49,737 nt of DNA from an uncultured Acidovorax sp. (GCA_913774955.1 CAJYKV010000002.1:1-49737); one strand, 5' to 3'. Shown: positions 37,224 to 46,238, counted from the stretch's first letter. Notes: generated from the sequence alone by a model not told the origin. Made by a program: numbers and translations.

Positions 37224-37260
37224 GAAAAAGCCGCCACGCTCCTCGCGTGGCGGCTTTTTC
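37224..37260. terminator. Bidirectional intrinsic terminator
   Basis: GCCGCCACG (37230-37238) pairs with CGTGGCGGC (37246-37254) around a seven-base loop; five A residues precede and five T residues follow, so each strand has a stem plus T-run. It closes recQ on the plus strand and the iron-enzyme gene on the minus strand. Confidence 0.95.
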
Positions 37261-37315
37261 CATTCCATTCGGCCCCGGGCCGGGGCAGCCCCCGCCCCGG
37301 TCGGAAGGCCACGGT

Positions 37316-38791
37316 TCAGGGATGCGATGCCACGAAGCGGCGCGTGGCATAGAGCCCCACCGGCGTCCAGTGCTCCGAGGGCGACATGGCCGTGACCAGC
37401 GCCTCGAACTGCGCATCGGCGTCCAGCGTGGCCAGGCGTTCCTTGAAGGCCACCAGGTCCGGATCGAGCACGTCCGCTGATCCTGCCGCACCCGCATCGC
37501 TCTTGCGCGCGCGCTGCAGCGCACGGAAGGTGGGGCGGCGCCGCGTCTCGTTGGCGGAGGCGGGCTCGAAGAACGCCTGCCCGTCGGCGCTGGCCTCGTC
37601 ACCGCGGATCCAGTCGTGGATCACCTGCAGCTCATAGGGTGAGAACACGCCGAACATCTCCGAGCGCGGCCCCTGCAGCAAACCCCAGAAGCGGCTTTCT
37701 GCCACCGGGCGGCCGGGCTTGATCCAGTTCGCCTGCACCAGCGCTTCCAGGAAGGCATCCATGCCCTCGGGCGCCGACAGCCAGTCGTTCACGCTGCGGC
37801 CGGCCACCTTGCAATAGTCGGAATGCATGCCCTGGCCGGCACCGCACTTCGCCTGGAAGATGCGCACCACCTCGGCGCGGATGTCGAAGTCCGCGATCAC
37901 GCGGGTGGTGCCCAGGCCCGCATCGCCCAGCCGGGCACCCTGGCGCACGCGCTGCCAGAAGGCCTCGGGGTCGCCATGGCGGGGCAGCAGGGCCAGCACC
38001 GCATCGCAGGCCTGGCGGGCATGGCCCGTGTCGGCGTTGTCCACCGTGACGTGCAGCTGGAAGTAGTACGGATCGATGCCCAGTTCGTTGAGCTCGTACG
38101 AGGTGATCAGCAGATGCAACGGCAGTTGCTCGTAACCCAGGTTGAAGCCGATGACTTCGGGGAGGAACTCTTCCGCGTTCCAGGCCAGCGCGAGCTGCAC
38201 CGCGCCCTGCTCGTAGAGCGCGTCGGGCAGGGCCGGGCCCTGCGAGAGGCCGTAGCGCGACAGCAGCTGTCGGTAGAGCAGCACATGGTTCTTGTCGGGT
38301 GCGCCGTCGCCCAGCTCTTCCACGTACGTACGCACCAGTTCCTCCATGCGCGGGTTGCGCGCATGCCGCAGCACGCCATAGAGCCAGCTGCCGTCCACCA
38401 GCTTCGTCGGGGCCACCGCCCGCAGGAAATGCAGGGCATGGGCCCGGTTGCGGAAGTACCGCCGGCCTTCGCCCGCCTGCCGCGCGGCGAGGTATTCGCC
38501 GTACTGGGCCGACACGGCGGCGTGGCTCGCGGCCATCCAGTCGTGCAGGTCCTCCGGGCGCTCCGGCAGCGTGGCCGCCGGGAGGTCGGCACGGGCCTGC
38601 GTTTCGCGCAGCAGCGCGGCACCCTGGCGCCGCGCCTCGGCCGTGGGGGCGGTCTGGTGCAAGGCCGTATGCAGCGACTGGTAGCGCCCTTCCGGTGCGC
38701 GCACGGGCGCGTGCGCGGGCGTTCGTCGGGGGGCCTGGGGGGCGTCGTCGGCAGCGTCGGAGGTGGGGGCGGTCAGCGTGGAAGTTCTCAT
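37316..38791 (-). CDS. Iron-containing redox enzyme family protein (haem-oxygenase-like fold)
   Basis: A 491-residue protein of the haem-oxygenase-like iron enzyme superfamily, whose characterised members are di-iron or iron oxidases. Signature parts are FLRAVAPTKLVDGSWLYGVL, ELGDGAPDKNHVLLYRQLL, FLPEVIGFNLGYEQLPLHLL with a ligand Glu, and YYFQLHVTVDNADTGHARQA with the His-x-x-x-Asp-x-x-x-His pattern. These metal ligands look intact. ATG 38791 gives a Thr/Ala/Pro-rich N-terminus; an alternative ATG at 38848 would add 19 residues and neither has a clear ribosome site. The substrate is unknown. Such enzymes often act in natural-product pathways, but no such genes are adjacent. Confidence 0.8.
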   Translation of the reverse strand: MRTSTLTAPTSDAADDAPQAPRRTPAHAPVRAPEGRYQSLHTALHQTAPTAEARRQGAALLRETQARADLPAATLPERPEDLHDWMAASHAAVSAQYGEYLAARQAGEGRRYFRNRAHALHFLRAVAPTKLVDGSWLYGVLRHARNPRMEELVRTYVEELGDGAPDKNHVLLYRQLLSRYGLSQGPALPDALYEQGAVQLALAWNAEEFLPEVIGFNLGYEQLPLHLLITSYELNELGIDPYYFQLHVTVDNADTGHARQACDAVLALLPRHGDPEAFWQRVRQGARLGDAGLGTTRVIADFDIRAEVVRIFQAKCGAGQGMHSDYCKVAGRSVNDWLSAPEGMDAFLEALVQANWIKPGRPVAESRFWGLLQGPRSEMFGVFSPYELQVIHDWIRGDEASADGQAFFEPASANETRRRPTFRALQRARKSDAGAAGSADVLDPDLVAFKERLATLDADAQFEALVTAMSPSEHWTPVGLYATRRFVASHP

Positions 38792-38915
38792 GATGGGGTA
38801 CCGGTGGCGTATGGCTCCATGGTTTCCCAGCATGGGGTTGCACTCCATCGGTGCGTGGCCCCCCTGCCGGTCGGCCCGCTCCTACGGCCCCATCGGCGCA
38901 GGCGCCGTGCCCGCG

Positions 38916-39998
38916 TCAGGCAGCCGCGGCACCTCCGTGGGGCGTCCAGCCGCAGGCCGCACCAGGAGCGGCACCCCCGTGGATGAGCGCGGATTCGGTC
39001 ATGCGGGATGCCGCCGGCAGCGCCACGCCGTTCTTCGCGGCCAGCACTTCGGCCAGCACGCTCACGGCGATCTCCGGCGGCGTGCGGCTGCCGATCGCCA
39101 GACCGATCGGCCCGCGCAGGCGCGCCAGCGCGTCCTCGCCGATGTCGAAATGCTCGCGCAACCGCTGCCGCCGCGCCGCCGTGGTGGCGGCGGAACCGAT
39201 CGCACCCACGTAGAACGCGTCACCCTGCAGGGCTTCCAGCAGCGCGAGGTCGTCGAGCTTCGGATCGTGGGTGAGCGCGATCACGCAGGTGCGCGCATCC
39301 ATGCCCATCGCCAGCACGGCGTCGTCCGGCATGCCGTCGACCAGCTCCGCGCCGGGCAGGTTCCAGCCCTGCCGGTGCTCTTCGCGCGGGTCGCACACCG
39401 CCACCGCGAAGCCGCACGGCATGGCCATGGAGGCCAGGCATTCGGTGAGCGCGCCCGCGCCGATCAGCAGCATGCGGTGCGAGGGCCCGAGGCGCTGCGC
39501 CAGCGTGTCGCCGTGGTCGAGCAGAGAGAGCGCGCCCTGCACGGGCGCGGCAAGGGTCTCGGTGGAAAGCGTCACCGCGCCGTCCGCGCAGCGCAGGTGC
39601 CGCCACACCACGCTGCGCTCCTGCAGCCACTGCACGAGGCGCTGCAGCCATAGCGGCTCGGGGTCGTATTCGAGCAGCAGCTCCAGCGTGCCGCCGCACG
39701 GCAGGCCGAAGCGGTGCGCCTCGTCAGCGGTGAGTCCGTAGCGCACGCGCTCCGGAGCCCGCCCGCCCCACTGCGCAGCTCCGGGCAGGCAGCGCCGCAG
39801 CAGGTCGTCCTCGATGCAGCCGCCGGAGACCGAGCCTTCGATCAGGCCGTCGTCCCGCAGCGCCATCCACGAGCCCACGGGCCGCGGCGACGAGCCCCAG
39901 GTGCGCAGCACGGTGGCGAGCACCGCGTGGCGGCCGGCGGCGCGCCAGCCGTGCAGCGCGCGGGCCACGCGCAGTTCAGGTGCGGAGTCGTGCGTCAC
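38916..39998 (-). CDS. XdhC/PaoD family molybdenum cofactor insertion protein
   Basis: A 360-residue XdhC-type protein that binds and protects the molybdenum cofactor and inserts it into the hydroxylase. The N-terminal XdhC domain has LRTWGSSPRPVGSWMAL and EGSVSGGCIEDDLLRR, and the C-terminal Rossmann domain has FYVGAIGSAATTAARRQRLR and GLAIGSRTPPEIAVSV. The start is GTG 39998, overlapping the stop of the large subunit gene (GTGA at 39998-39995); otherwise it is read as part of one long spurious frame. It is the last gene of the four-gene operon. The Mocis-processing role follows from PaoD/XdhC knowledge. Confidence 0.88.
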   Translation of the reverse strand: MTHDSAPELRVARALHGWRAAGRHAVLATVLRTWGSSPRPVGSWMALRDDGLIEGSVSGGCIEDDLLRRCLPGAAQWGGRAPERVRYGLTADEAHRFGLPCGGTLELLLEYDPEPLWLQRLVQWLQERSVVWRHLRCADGAVTLSTETLAAPVQGALSLLDHGDTLAQRLGPSHRMLLIGAGALTECLASMAMPCGFAVAVCDPREEHRQGWNLPGAELVDGMPDDAVLAMGMDARTCVIALTHDPKLDDLALLEALQGDAFYVGAIGSAATTAARRQRLREHFDIGEDALARLRGPIGLAIGSRTPPEIAVSVLAEVLAAKNGVALPAASRMTESALIHGGAAPGAACGWTPHGGAAAA

Positions 39999-42382
39999 CG
40001 CGGTTCGTCCATCGCCTGCGCAGCCACCGCGGCGGGCACGTGTTCCATGGGTTGGGGCGGCACGTCGGGCGCGGGCCGCATCACCTTGTCGGGCGTCATC
40101 GGCGTGGAGCGCACGCGCCGGCCGGTGGCATGGAAGATCGCGTTGCACACGGCCGCGGCCACGCCCACGATGCCGATCTCGCCCACCCCCTTGGCGCCCA
40201 GGCGGCTCACGATGCGGTCGTCCTCCTGCACGAAGATCACGTCGATCGGCGGCGTGTCGGCGTTCGAGGCGACGTGGTACTCGGCATAGTTGTGGTTCAT
40301 GAACCGGCCCAGCGCATGGTCGGTCTGCGTTTCCTCGTGCAGCGCCTGGCTGATGCCCCACACCACCCCGCCGGTGATCTGGCTGTGCGCCGTCTTGGCG
40401 CTCAGGATGCGCCCGGCCGCGATCGCGCTGACCACGCGCGTCACGCGCACGGTGCCCAGTTCCTCGTCCACCTTCACCTCGCAGAACACCGCCGAATGCG
40501 TGGCGCGCACGTAGTTCTTCTGCTTCAGCACATTGGGCAGCAGCAGGTAGCGGGCCTCCACCTGCGAGCGCCCCTGCGCGGCGAGGATGTCGGTGAAAGC
40601 CATGCCGCGGTCTTCCACGGGCGCGCCGCGGCGGCGCAGGCGGCCGTCCACGAACTCCACGTCCCGCAGCAGCGTGCGCTCGAAGCCCGAGCCGCGCGTG
40701 CGCTGCGCCAGCGCCCACAGCAGGCGGCGCAGCTTCTCGCAGGCGCCCTCCACCGCCGAGCCGACGGTAGCCACGTGCGAGGAACCGCCTTCGATCGGCG
40801 CCATCGGCAGCGTGGAGTCGCCCAGGCGGAACGTGACACGCTCGAGCGGCAGGCCCATGGCCTCGGCCGCGATCATCGACATCACCGTGTACGTGCCGGT
40901 GCCGATGTCGGACGCCGCGCTGCTCACTTCCAGGCGCCCGTCGGCATGCAGCACCGCGCGCACCTTGGCGAACATCTGCATCGCATCCCAGGTGCCGGTG
41001 GCCATGCCCCAGCCCACCAGTTCGCGGCCCTCGCGCATCGAGCGCGGTTCGATCGGCCGGCCGTCCCAGCCGAATCGTGCCGCTCCCAGGCCGTAGCAGG
41101 CGCGCAGTTCCTTCGTGGAGAACGGCAGGTCCTTCGAGGCGTCGCGGTCGGCGTAGTTCTTCAGGCGCAGCGCCAGCGGATCCATGCGGAGTTCGTAGGC
41201 GAGCTCGTCCATGGCGACCTCGAGCGCATGCACGCCGTGCGCCGCGCCGGGCGCGCGCATGTCCAGCGGGGTGTACTGGTCGAGCGGCACCAGCCGGTAG
41301 CCGAGCCGCACGTTGTCGCAGCGGTAGAGCTGGCCGGACCAGTTCACCACCACCTCCACGTAGTCTTCCATGCGCGAGGTTTCCGCCACGGCCTCGTGCA
41401 CGATGGCGTGCAGCGTGCCGTCGCGGTCGGCCGCGAGCTTCAGGCGCTGCCAGGTCTCGGGCCGGTGGCCGAAGGTGAACATCTGCTGGCGGGTGAGCAC
41501 CACGCGCACCGAGCACTGCAGGTGCAGCGCCGCCATCACCGCGAGCACGAGCTGGTACTGCGGCCGCAGCCCGGAGCCGAAGGCGCCGCCCACGAAGGGG
41601 TTGCGCACCGTGACCTCGTCCTCGCCCAGGCCGAACACGCGCGAGACCAGCCAGCGGCTGTTCTGCGGGCTCTGCGTCTTGTCGTAGATGGTGAGGTGGC
41701 CGTCCTCGCCGCGCAGCACGGTGGAGGCATGCATCTCCATCGGGTTGTGGTGCTCGACGCCGCTGTAGTACTCGGCCTCGATCTTCACCGGCGCGCGCTC
41801 GAAGGCGCCGTCGGCATCGCCACGGGGCTTCGGGGGCGGCGAATAGCCGGCCTTCATGCGGCTGGGATCGCGCGCGCGGCCCAGGTGGCGCAGCAGGTGC
41901 GTCTCGTGGCGCTCCACTTCGTAGTCGATGTCCACCAGCGAGGCCGCGCAGCGTGCCGCCTCGAACGTGCAGGCCACCACCAGCGCGACGGGCTGGCCGC
42001 TGTAGCGCACCACGTCGTCCAGCAGCGGCTTGAAGGGCGAGCCGCCGGGCGCCGTCATGTCCTTGTAGAACAGGTCCATGGAGCGGACCTTCGGGCGGTT
42101 CTCGTGGGTGATGATGTCCAGCACGCCGGGCACCGCGCGGGCACGGTCGAGATGCATGCGCAGGATGCGGCCTTTGGCGATGCTGCTGTTGACCACCACG
42201 CCGAAGGCCATGCCCTCGTCGTGGTGCTCGGCCGCATAGCGGGCCTGGCCCGTCACCTTCAGGCGGCCGTCCACGCGCGAGACGGGCATGCCCAGCTTCA
42301 CCGGCCCGGTGCCGGCATCGGCGCGGGGCTGTTGCCCCACCTGTGCGCGGTCCGCCGCTTCGTTCGGCATCGGTGCGTTCAT
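39995..42382 (-). CDS. paoC: Molybdopterin-binding large subunit, PaoC-like (xanthine dehydrogenase family)
   Basis: A 795-residue catalytic subunit of a molybdenum hydroxylase. Recognisable segments are LGMPVSRVDGRLKVTGQARY at the front, FYKDMTAPGGSPFKPLLDD, AEYYSGVEHHNPMEMHAS, FVGGAFGSGL and AAEAMGLPLERVTFRLGDS, and KGVGEIGIVGVAAAV with the catalytic Glu at the C-terminus. Related enzymes oxidise aldehydes or purines; overall order and partners resemble PaoABC of E. coli, an aromatic aldehyde oxidoreductase. No Tat signal. Both ends overlap neighbours by 4 nt. Substrate is inferred, not shown. Confidence 0.92.
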   Translation of the reverse strand: MNAPMPNEAADRAQVGQQPRADAGTGPVKLGMPVSRVDGRLKVTGQARYAAEHHDEGMAFGVVVNSSIAKGRILRMHLDRARAVPGVLDIITHENRPKVRSMDLFYKDMTAPGGSPFKPLLDDVVRYSGQPVALVVACTFEAARCAASLVDIDYEVERHETHLLRHLGRARDPSRMKAGYSPPPKPRGDADGAFERAPVKIEAEYYSGVEHHNPMEMHASTVLRGEDGHLTIYDKTQSPQNSRWLVSRVFGLGEDEVTVRNPFVGGAFGSGLRPQYQLVLAVMAALHLQCSVRVVLTRQQMFTFGHRPETWQRLKLAADRDGTLHAIVHEAVAETSRMEDYVEVVVNWSGQLYRCDNVRLGYRLVPLDQYTPLDMRAPGAAHGVHALEVAMDELAYELRMDPLALRLKNYADRDASKDLPFSTKELRACYGLGAARFGWDGRPIEPRSMREGRELVGWGMATGTWDAMQMFAKVRAVLHADGRLEVSSAASDIGTGTYTVMSMIAAEAMGLPLERVTFRLGDSTLPMAPIEGGSSHVATVGSAVEGACEKLRRLLWALAQRTRGSGFERTLLRDVEFVDGRLRRRGAPVEDRGMAFTDILAAQGRSQVEARYLLLPNVLKQKNYVRATHSAVFCEVKVDEELGTVRVTRVVSAIAAGRILSAKTAHSQITGGVVWGISQALHEETQTDHALGRFMNHNYAEYHVASNADTPPIDVIFVQEDDRIVSRLGAKGVGEIGIVGVAAAVCNAIFHATGRRVRSTPMTPDKVMRPAPDVPPQPMEHVPAAVAAQAMDEPR

Positions 42383-43461
42383 GGTTGCGCGTCCTGTACG
42401 TGGCCGGCGCCCAGTTCGCCGGTGTTGGTGAGTTCGCCGTCACGCGCCATCTCCAGCGCGCGCACGATGGCCCGCCGGGCCAGTTCGATCTTGAAGCGGT
42501 TGTCGCCCGGGCCGCCGGGCGCGCCGTGGCCGCGCGCACCCTGCAGCAGCCGCTCGGCCACCTGCGCGAACGCCTCGGCCGTGGGCTCGCGGCCCGCCAG
42601 GGCCTCTTCGGCCTCCGGCACGCGCCAGGGCTTGTGCGCCACGCCGCCCACGGCGATGCGTGCCGCGCGGATGCGGCCGTCCTCGCCCAGGTCCAGCCCC
42701 GCCGCGACCGACACCAGCGCGAACGCATACGAGGCACGGTCGCGCACTTTCAGGTAGGCGCCATGCCGCGCGAAGCCCTGCGCCGGCAAGGCGATGTGGG
42801 TGATGAGTTCGTCGCTCGCCAGCACCGTGTCGCGGTCGGGTTCGCTGCCGGGCAGCCGGTGGAAGTCCGAGAAGGGAACCGTGCGCTCGCCGCGCGGGGA
42901 GCGCACGTGCACCACGGCCTCCAGCGCCGCCAGGGCCACGCACATGTCGGACGGGTGCGTGGCGATGCACTGTTCGCTGGTGCCCAGGATCGCCAGTTGC
43001 CGCGCCAGCCCGTCGCGCGCCGGGCAGCCCGTGCCCGGCTCGCGCTTGTTGCACGGCACGGCCACGTCGTAGAAGTAGTGGCAGCGCGTGCGCTGCATCA
43101 GATTGCCGCCGTTGGTGGCCATGTTGCGGATCTGCGGCGAGGCCCCGGCGAGGATCGCGGCCGCGAGCAGCGGATAGCGCTCGCGTACCAGCGGGTGCTT
43201 CGCGGTGGCGGCGTTGCGGGCCAGCGCTCCCAGGCGCACGCCGCCGCCGTCGGTCTCCTCGATGCCGGCGAACGGCAGGCGCCCCACGTCCACGAGGCGG
43301 CCCGGCCGCATCACGCTTTCCTTCATCAGGTCGATGAGGTTGGTGCCGCCGGCGATGAACTTCGCGGGCAGAGCGCGCTCGCTCGCGTGGTGCATGCCCT
43401 GCGGCATGGTGGCGAGCGCCATCTCGGCGTCGGTCGCCGGCACGTAGTCGAAGCCCCTCAT
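42379..43461 (-). CDS. paoB: FAD-binding subunit, PaoB-like
   Basis: A 360-residue FAD-binding subunit of the hydroxylase. The FAD motif is AKFIAGGTNLIDLMKE then NMATNGGNLMQRTRCHYFYD. Additional cysteines (RCHYFYD, VPCNKREPGTGC and EQCIATHPSDMC) match the extra [4Fe-4S] site described for PaoB, which separates this type from ordinary xanthine dehydrogenase. It passes electrons from the molybdenum centre to acceptors. The start ATG 43461 overlaps the stop of the iron-sulfur gene (ATGA), so the three subunits are coupled in translation. Confidence 0.92.
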   Translation of the reverse strand: MRGFDYVPATDAEMALATMPQGMHHASERALPAKFIAGGTNLIDLMKESVMRPGRLVDVGRLPFAGIEETDGGGVRLGALARNAATAKHPLVRERYPLLAAAILAGASPQIRNMATNGGNLMQRTRCHYFYDVAVPCNKREPGTGCPARDGLARQLAILGTSEQCIATHPSDMCVALAALEAVVHVRSPRGERTVPFSDFHRLPGSEPDRDTVLASDELITHIALPAQGFARHGAYLKVRDRASYAFALVSVAAGLDLGEDGRIRAARIAVGGVAHKPWRVPEAEEALAGREPTAEAFAQVAERLLQGARGHGAPGGPGDNRFKIELARRAIVRALEMARDGELTNTGELGAGHVQDAQP

Positions 43462-44138
43462 GCCGCGTCCTCCCCGGCCGGCGCCGGCTGGGCCTGGTGC
43501 GTGTGCTGCGGCGGCTGTGATGGCCGCGCAGAAGCCTGCATGGGGCCCCGCAGCGGCACACCCGCCACTTCGACGACGGCCTGCACGATCTGCGGGTAGG
43601 CGCCGCAGCGGCACAGGTTGCCGCTCATGCGCTCCCGGATATCGTCGGCCGTGCGCACACCGCCCTCATTGAGCAGCCCCACGGCGGAGCAGAGCTGCCC
43701 TGGGGTGCAATAGCCGCACTGGAAGGCATCGTGGTCGATGAAGGCCTGCTGCAGCGGGTGCAGCGCATCGGCGGCCCGCGGCGCACCGGTTGGGGCGGTG
43801 CCGGCGTCGGAATCGGCATCCGCACCGTCCCGCAGGCCCGCCAGGCCTTCGACGGTGGTGATGTGCGCGCCGTCGTGCATCACGGCGAGGGTGAGGCAGC
43901 TGTTGATGCGCTGCCCGTCCACCAGCACCGTGCAGGCGCCGCACTGTCCGTGGTCGCAGCCTTTCTTGGTACCGGTGAGCTGGAGCAGGTCGCGCAGCGC
44001 GTCGAGCAGCGTGACCCAGCAGGGAATATCGAGGTACTGTGGCGTTCCGTTCACGTGCAGGCGCACGGCATGGACCGACACGGCGGATTCGGCCGGACCG
44101 CTGGGGCGGGCGACCGACGTGGGGTGGCTGGATGACAT
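43458..44138 (-). CDS. paoA: 2Fe-2S subunit, PaoA-like, without Tat signal
   Basis: A 226-residue iron-sulfur subunit. Two [2Fe-2S] sites are present: the plant-ferredoxin type GTKKGCDHGQCGACTVLVDG and the second with FQCGYCTPGQLCSA and GNLCRCGAYPQIVQA. PaoA of E. coli has a Tat signal peptide; here the N-terminus (MSSSHPTSVARPSGPAESA) has no twin-Arg or hydrophobic run, so the whole enzyme is predicted to stay in the cytoplasm. An insert of about 20 residues (DGADADSDAGTAPTGAPRAA) separates the two iron-sulfur domains. Start 44138 has a GAAGGAAG site just upstream. First gene of the operon; divergent from mocA. Confidence 0.92.
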   Translation of the reverse strand: MSSSHPTSVARPSGPAESAVSVHAVRLHVNGTPQYLDIPCWVTLLDALRDLLQLTGTKKGCDHGQCGACTVLVDGQRINSCLTLAVMHDGAHITTVEGLAGLRDGADADSDAGTAPTGAPRAADALHPLQQAFIDHDAFQCGYCTPGQLCSAVGLLNEGGVRTADDIRERMSGNLCRCGAYPQIVQAVVEVAGVPLRGPMQASARPSQPPQHTHQAQPAPAGEDAA

Positions 44139-44263
44139 CTCGCTTCCTTCACGGCCGGTGGACCAGGAAGTGTCGTCGGCGCATACCCCGCCCCCTGTAG
44201 GAGGAGCGCGCGCACACGGTCGGCCTGCGGCGCAAATGCGCGGCGCGGCCGTATGCTGCGGCC

Positions 44264-44974
44264 ATGCCCCCCGCGTCCCTCGTATCTCCCGCATCTCCTG
44301 CCCCCTCCGTGCCCACCGCCGGTCCAGCACCGTCCGGCATCGGGACGTCCGCGTTCCCGCAACGGCCCGGCGCAGCCGGGGTGGCAGGCATCATCCTCGC
44401 GGCCGGCACCGCCTCGCGCTTCGGCAGCGACAAGCGCCGCGCCCTGCTGCCGGACGGCACACCGATGCTCGCCGCCGTGGCAGGGGTTTTCGCGCGCGTC
44501 TTCGCGCGGACCGCGGTGGTGGTGCCGCCGGGCGATGCGTTCGGCCTGGAGCTGTGCACCCGCCTCGGGCTCGAGGCCGTGCCGAACGAACGCTGCCGCG
44601 AAGGCCAGGGCACGTCGCTGGCCGCGGCCATGCAGTGGTCGATCGCCCAGCCCGGGCTGCAGGCCGTGGCGGTGGGCCTGGGGGACATGCCCTGGGTGCG
44701 CGAGGACACGCTGGCGGCGCTGCGCGATGCGCTGGTGCGGTTTCCTGGAGAACCGGCGATGCCGCTCTGGCAAGGCCGGCCCGGCAACCCGCGCGGCATT
44801 CCACGAAGGTGCTTCGCATCCCTCGCGCAGGCTTCGGGTGCGCAGGCAGCCGCGCACCGCATCGATTGGGACGCTGCCCGCACCGTCGCCGTGGACGACC
44901 CGGGCATCGTGCGGGACGTCGACACGCCGGCCGACCTCGCGGGCGATGCGAAGGACGCGACCGCGCGTCGGTGA
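44264..44974 (+). CDS. MocA/MobA-like molybdopterin nucleotidyltransferase
   Basis: A 236-residue nucleotidyltransferase with the family opening GIILAAGTASRFGSDKRRAL and further hallmarks VVVPPGDAFGL, EGQGTSLAAAMQWSI, VGLGDMPWV and GRPGNPRGIPRR. MocA adds CMP to molybdopterin to give the cofactor used by PaoC-type enzymes, so its place divergent from the hydroxylase operon fits. The first 40 residues are Pro/Ser/Ala-rich and look unlike the family, so the true start could be a little later than 44264. Confidence 0.85.
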   Translation: MPPASLVSPASPAPSVPTAGPAPSGIGTSAFPQRPGAAGVAGIILAAGTASRFGSDKRRALLPDGTPMLAAVAGVFARVFARTAVVVPPGDAFGLELCTRLGLEAVPNERCREGQGTSLAAAMQWSIAQPGLQAVAVGLGDMPWVREDTLAALRDALVRFPGEPAMPLWQGRPGNPRGIPRRCFASLAQASGAQAAAHRIDWDAARTVAVDDPGIVRDVDTPADLAGDAKDATARR

Positions 44975-45041
44975 GCATCGGCGTGCTTTCTCGAGCGTGC
45001 GCCCTTCCTGCGTTACCGCCCTTGCCGGCTTCGCCAGAGGT

Positions 45042-45677
45042 TCAGCGCACTTCGGAGACGAACTGGTCGCGCGGACGGCGCACCTTCTCCAGGTTCACCA
45101 GCCAGTCGCCTTCGGGCTGGCGGTAGCCCAGCGGCAGCAGCAGCACGCTGCGCAGGCCGCGCGCGCGCAGGCCCAGGATCTCGTCCACCGCCTCGGGCTG
45201 GAAGCCCTCCATGGGCGTGCTGTCCACCTGCTCGGCCGCCGCGGCGATGATGGCCGCGCCGAAGCCGATGTACGCCTGCCGCGCGGCGTGCTGGAAGTTC
45301 ACTTCCGCGCCGCGCTGCGGGTACGAGCCCAGCAGCATGTTGCGGTAGTTCTCCCAGCCTTCGTTGCGGAAGCCGCGCACTTCGTTGGTGTAGTCGAACA
45401 TCGCGTTGATGCGCTCGGCCGTGTAGTCGTCCCACGCGGCGAACACCAGCAGGTGCGAGCCGTCCGTCACCTGGGCCTGGTTCCACGCCACCTCGCGGAT
45501 GCGGGCGCGCACGTCAGGATTGGTCACCACGACGATCTCGAAGGGTTGCAAACCGCTGGAAGTGGGCGCCAGCCGGGCCGCCTCCACGATGCGGTCCACC
45601 TTGTCCTGCGGCACGGCGCGGGCGGGGTCCATCTTCTTGGTGGCATAGCGCCACTGCAGTACGTCGAGCAATTCCAT
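45042..45677 (-). CDS. Nitroreductase family NAD(P)H-dependent oxidoreductase
   Basis: A 211-residue FMN-dependent nitroreductase-like protein. The pattern is LDVLQWRYATKKMDPARAVP at the start, IVEAARLAPTSSGLQPFEIV, and IAAAAEQVDSTPMEGFQPEAV with LLPLGYRQPEGDWLVNLEKVR at the end, close to the NfsB/YfkO type. Such proteins reduce quinones or nitro compounds with NAD(P)H. Cytoplasmic. It ends 68 bp from the convergent mocA-like gene. The natural substrate is not evident. Confidence 0.9.
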   Translation of the reverse strand: MELLDVLQWRYATKKMDPARAVPQDKVDRIVEAARLAPTSSGLQPFEIVVVTNPDVRARIREVAWNQAQVTDGSHLLVFAAWDDYTAERINAMFDYTNEVRGFRNEGWENYRNMLLGSYPQRGAEVNFQHAARQAYIGFGAAIIAAAAEQVDSTPMEGFQPEAVDEILGLRARGLRSVLLLPLGYRQPEGDWLVNLEKVRRPRDQFVSEVR

Positions 45678-45806
45678 GGGATCGGTCCTGGTTGTTGGGT
45701 TGAGGGTGTCAGGAACGGCCGAGTGTAGGAACCGCCGCGTGCCCGCGCTCGCACGGGGAATTGCGCATCGTGCTAGAGGCCGGCAGCGCCAGGCCTCTTG
45801 CGCGCG

Positions 45807-46238
45807 TCAGCCGAACAGCCCGCCCTCGTCCAGCAGCGCGAAGGCGATCTCCGGCCGCCGCTCCATCCCGCGCCGGATGGCCGCCGCGATCGCCTGCCGC
45901 GTCTTGCGGCACAGCCCGCGCTGCTCGTGCACCAGGATTGCGATACCGCGCAGCGTGCGCACCTCGCTCGCGCCCTGCGAGATGCCGAGGCGGATGCCCA
46001 GTTGCTCCTCCAGCCGGCCCTCGATGCGCCGCAGGTCCGCCAGGCTCTCGATCGCCTCCAGCCGCTGCACGAGGCGCTTCTCCTCCTCGCGCGTGAGGCG
46101 CAGCACCCGGCGGTCGGCCTCAGGCGATTCCAGCAGTGCCTGCAGGTCGCAATTGCACACGCCCGGTGGGCATTCCGGGCGCAGCGGCACGGGGAACGGC
46201 GGGGCGGAGGAAGCGGACGGTAACGGGCCGGAGGACAT
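45807..46238 (-). CDS. Conserved hypothetical protein with CPPGVCNC motif
   Basis: A 143-residue protein that I do not recognise. An N-terminal Ser/Pro region is followed by CPPGVCNC (Cys23, Cys28, Cys30), which could bind a metal, then charged helical segments (REEEKRLVQRLEAIESLADL, RRIEGRLEEQLGI) and another helical part with one further Cys (GLCRKTRQAIAAAIRRGME). The start ATG 46238 was chosen because the preceding frame, which is open to 47144, is only a shadow of the Nudix gene. It lies 68 bp downstream of the Nudix regulator gene on the same strand and may be cotranscribed with it. Confidence 0.65.
   Translation of the reverse strand: MSSGPLPSASSAPPFPVPLRPECPPGVCNCDLQALLESPEADRRVLRLTREEEKRLVQRLEAIESLADLRRIEGRLEEQLGIRLGISQGASEVRTLRGIAILVHEQRGLCRKTRQAIAAAIRRGMERRPEIAFALLDEGGLFG

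Noticed and set aside
38916-42737. One continuous 1273-residue minus-strand frame over the XdhC and PaoC genes.
   Set aside because: Only its last 360 residues (XdhC) resemble a protein family; upstream of GTG 39998 it is out of frame with the true PaoC gene.
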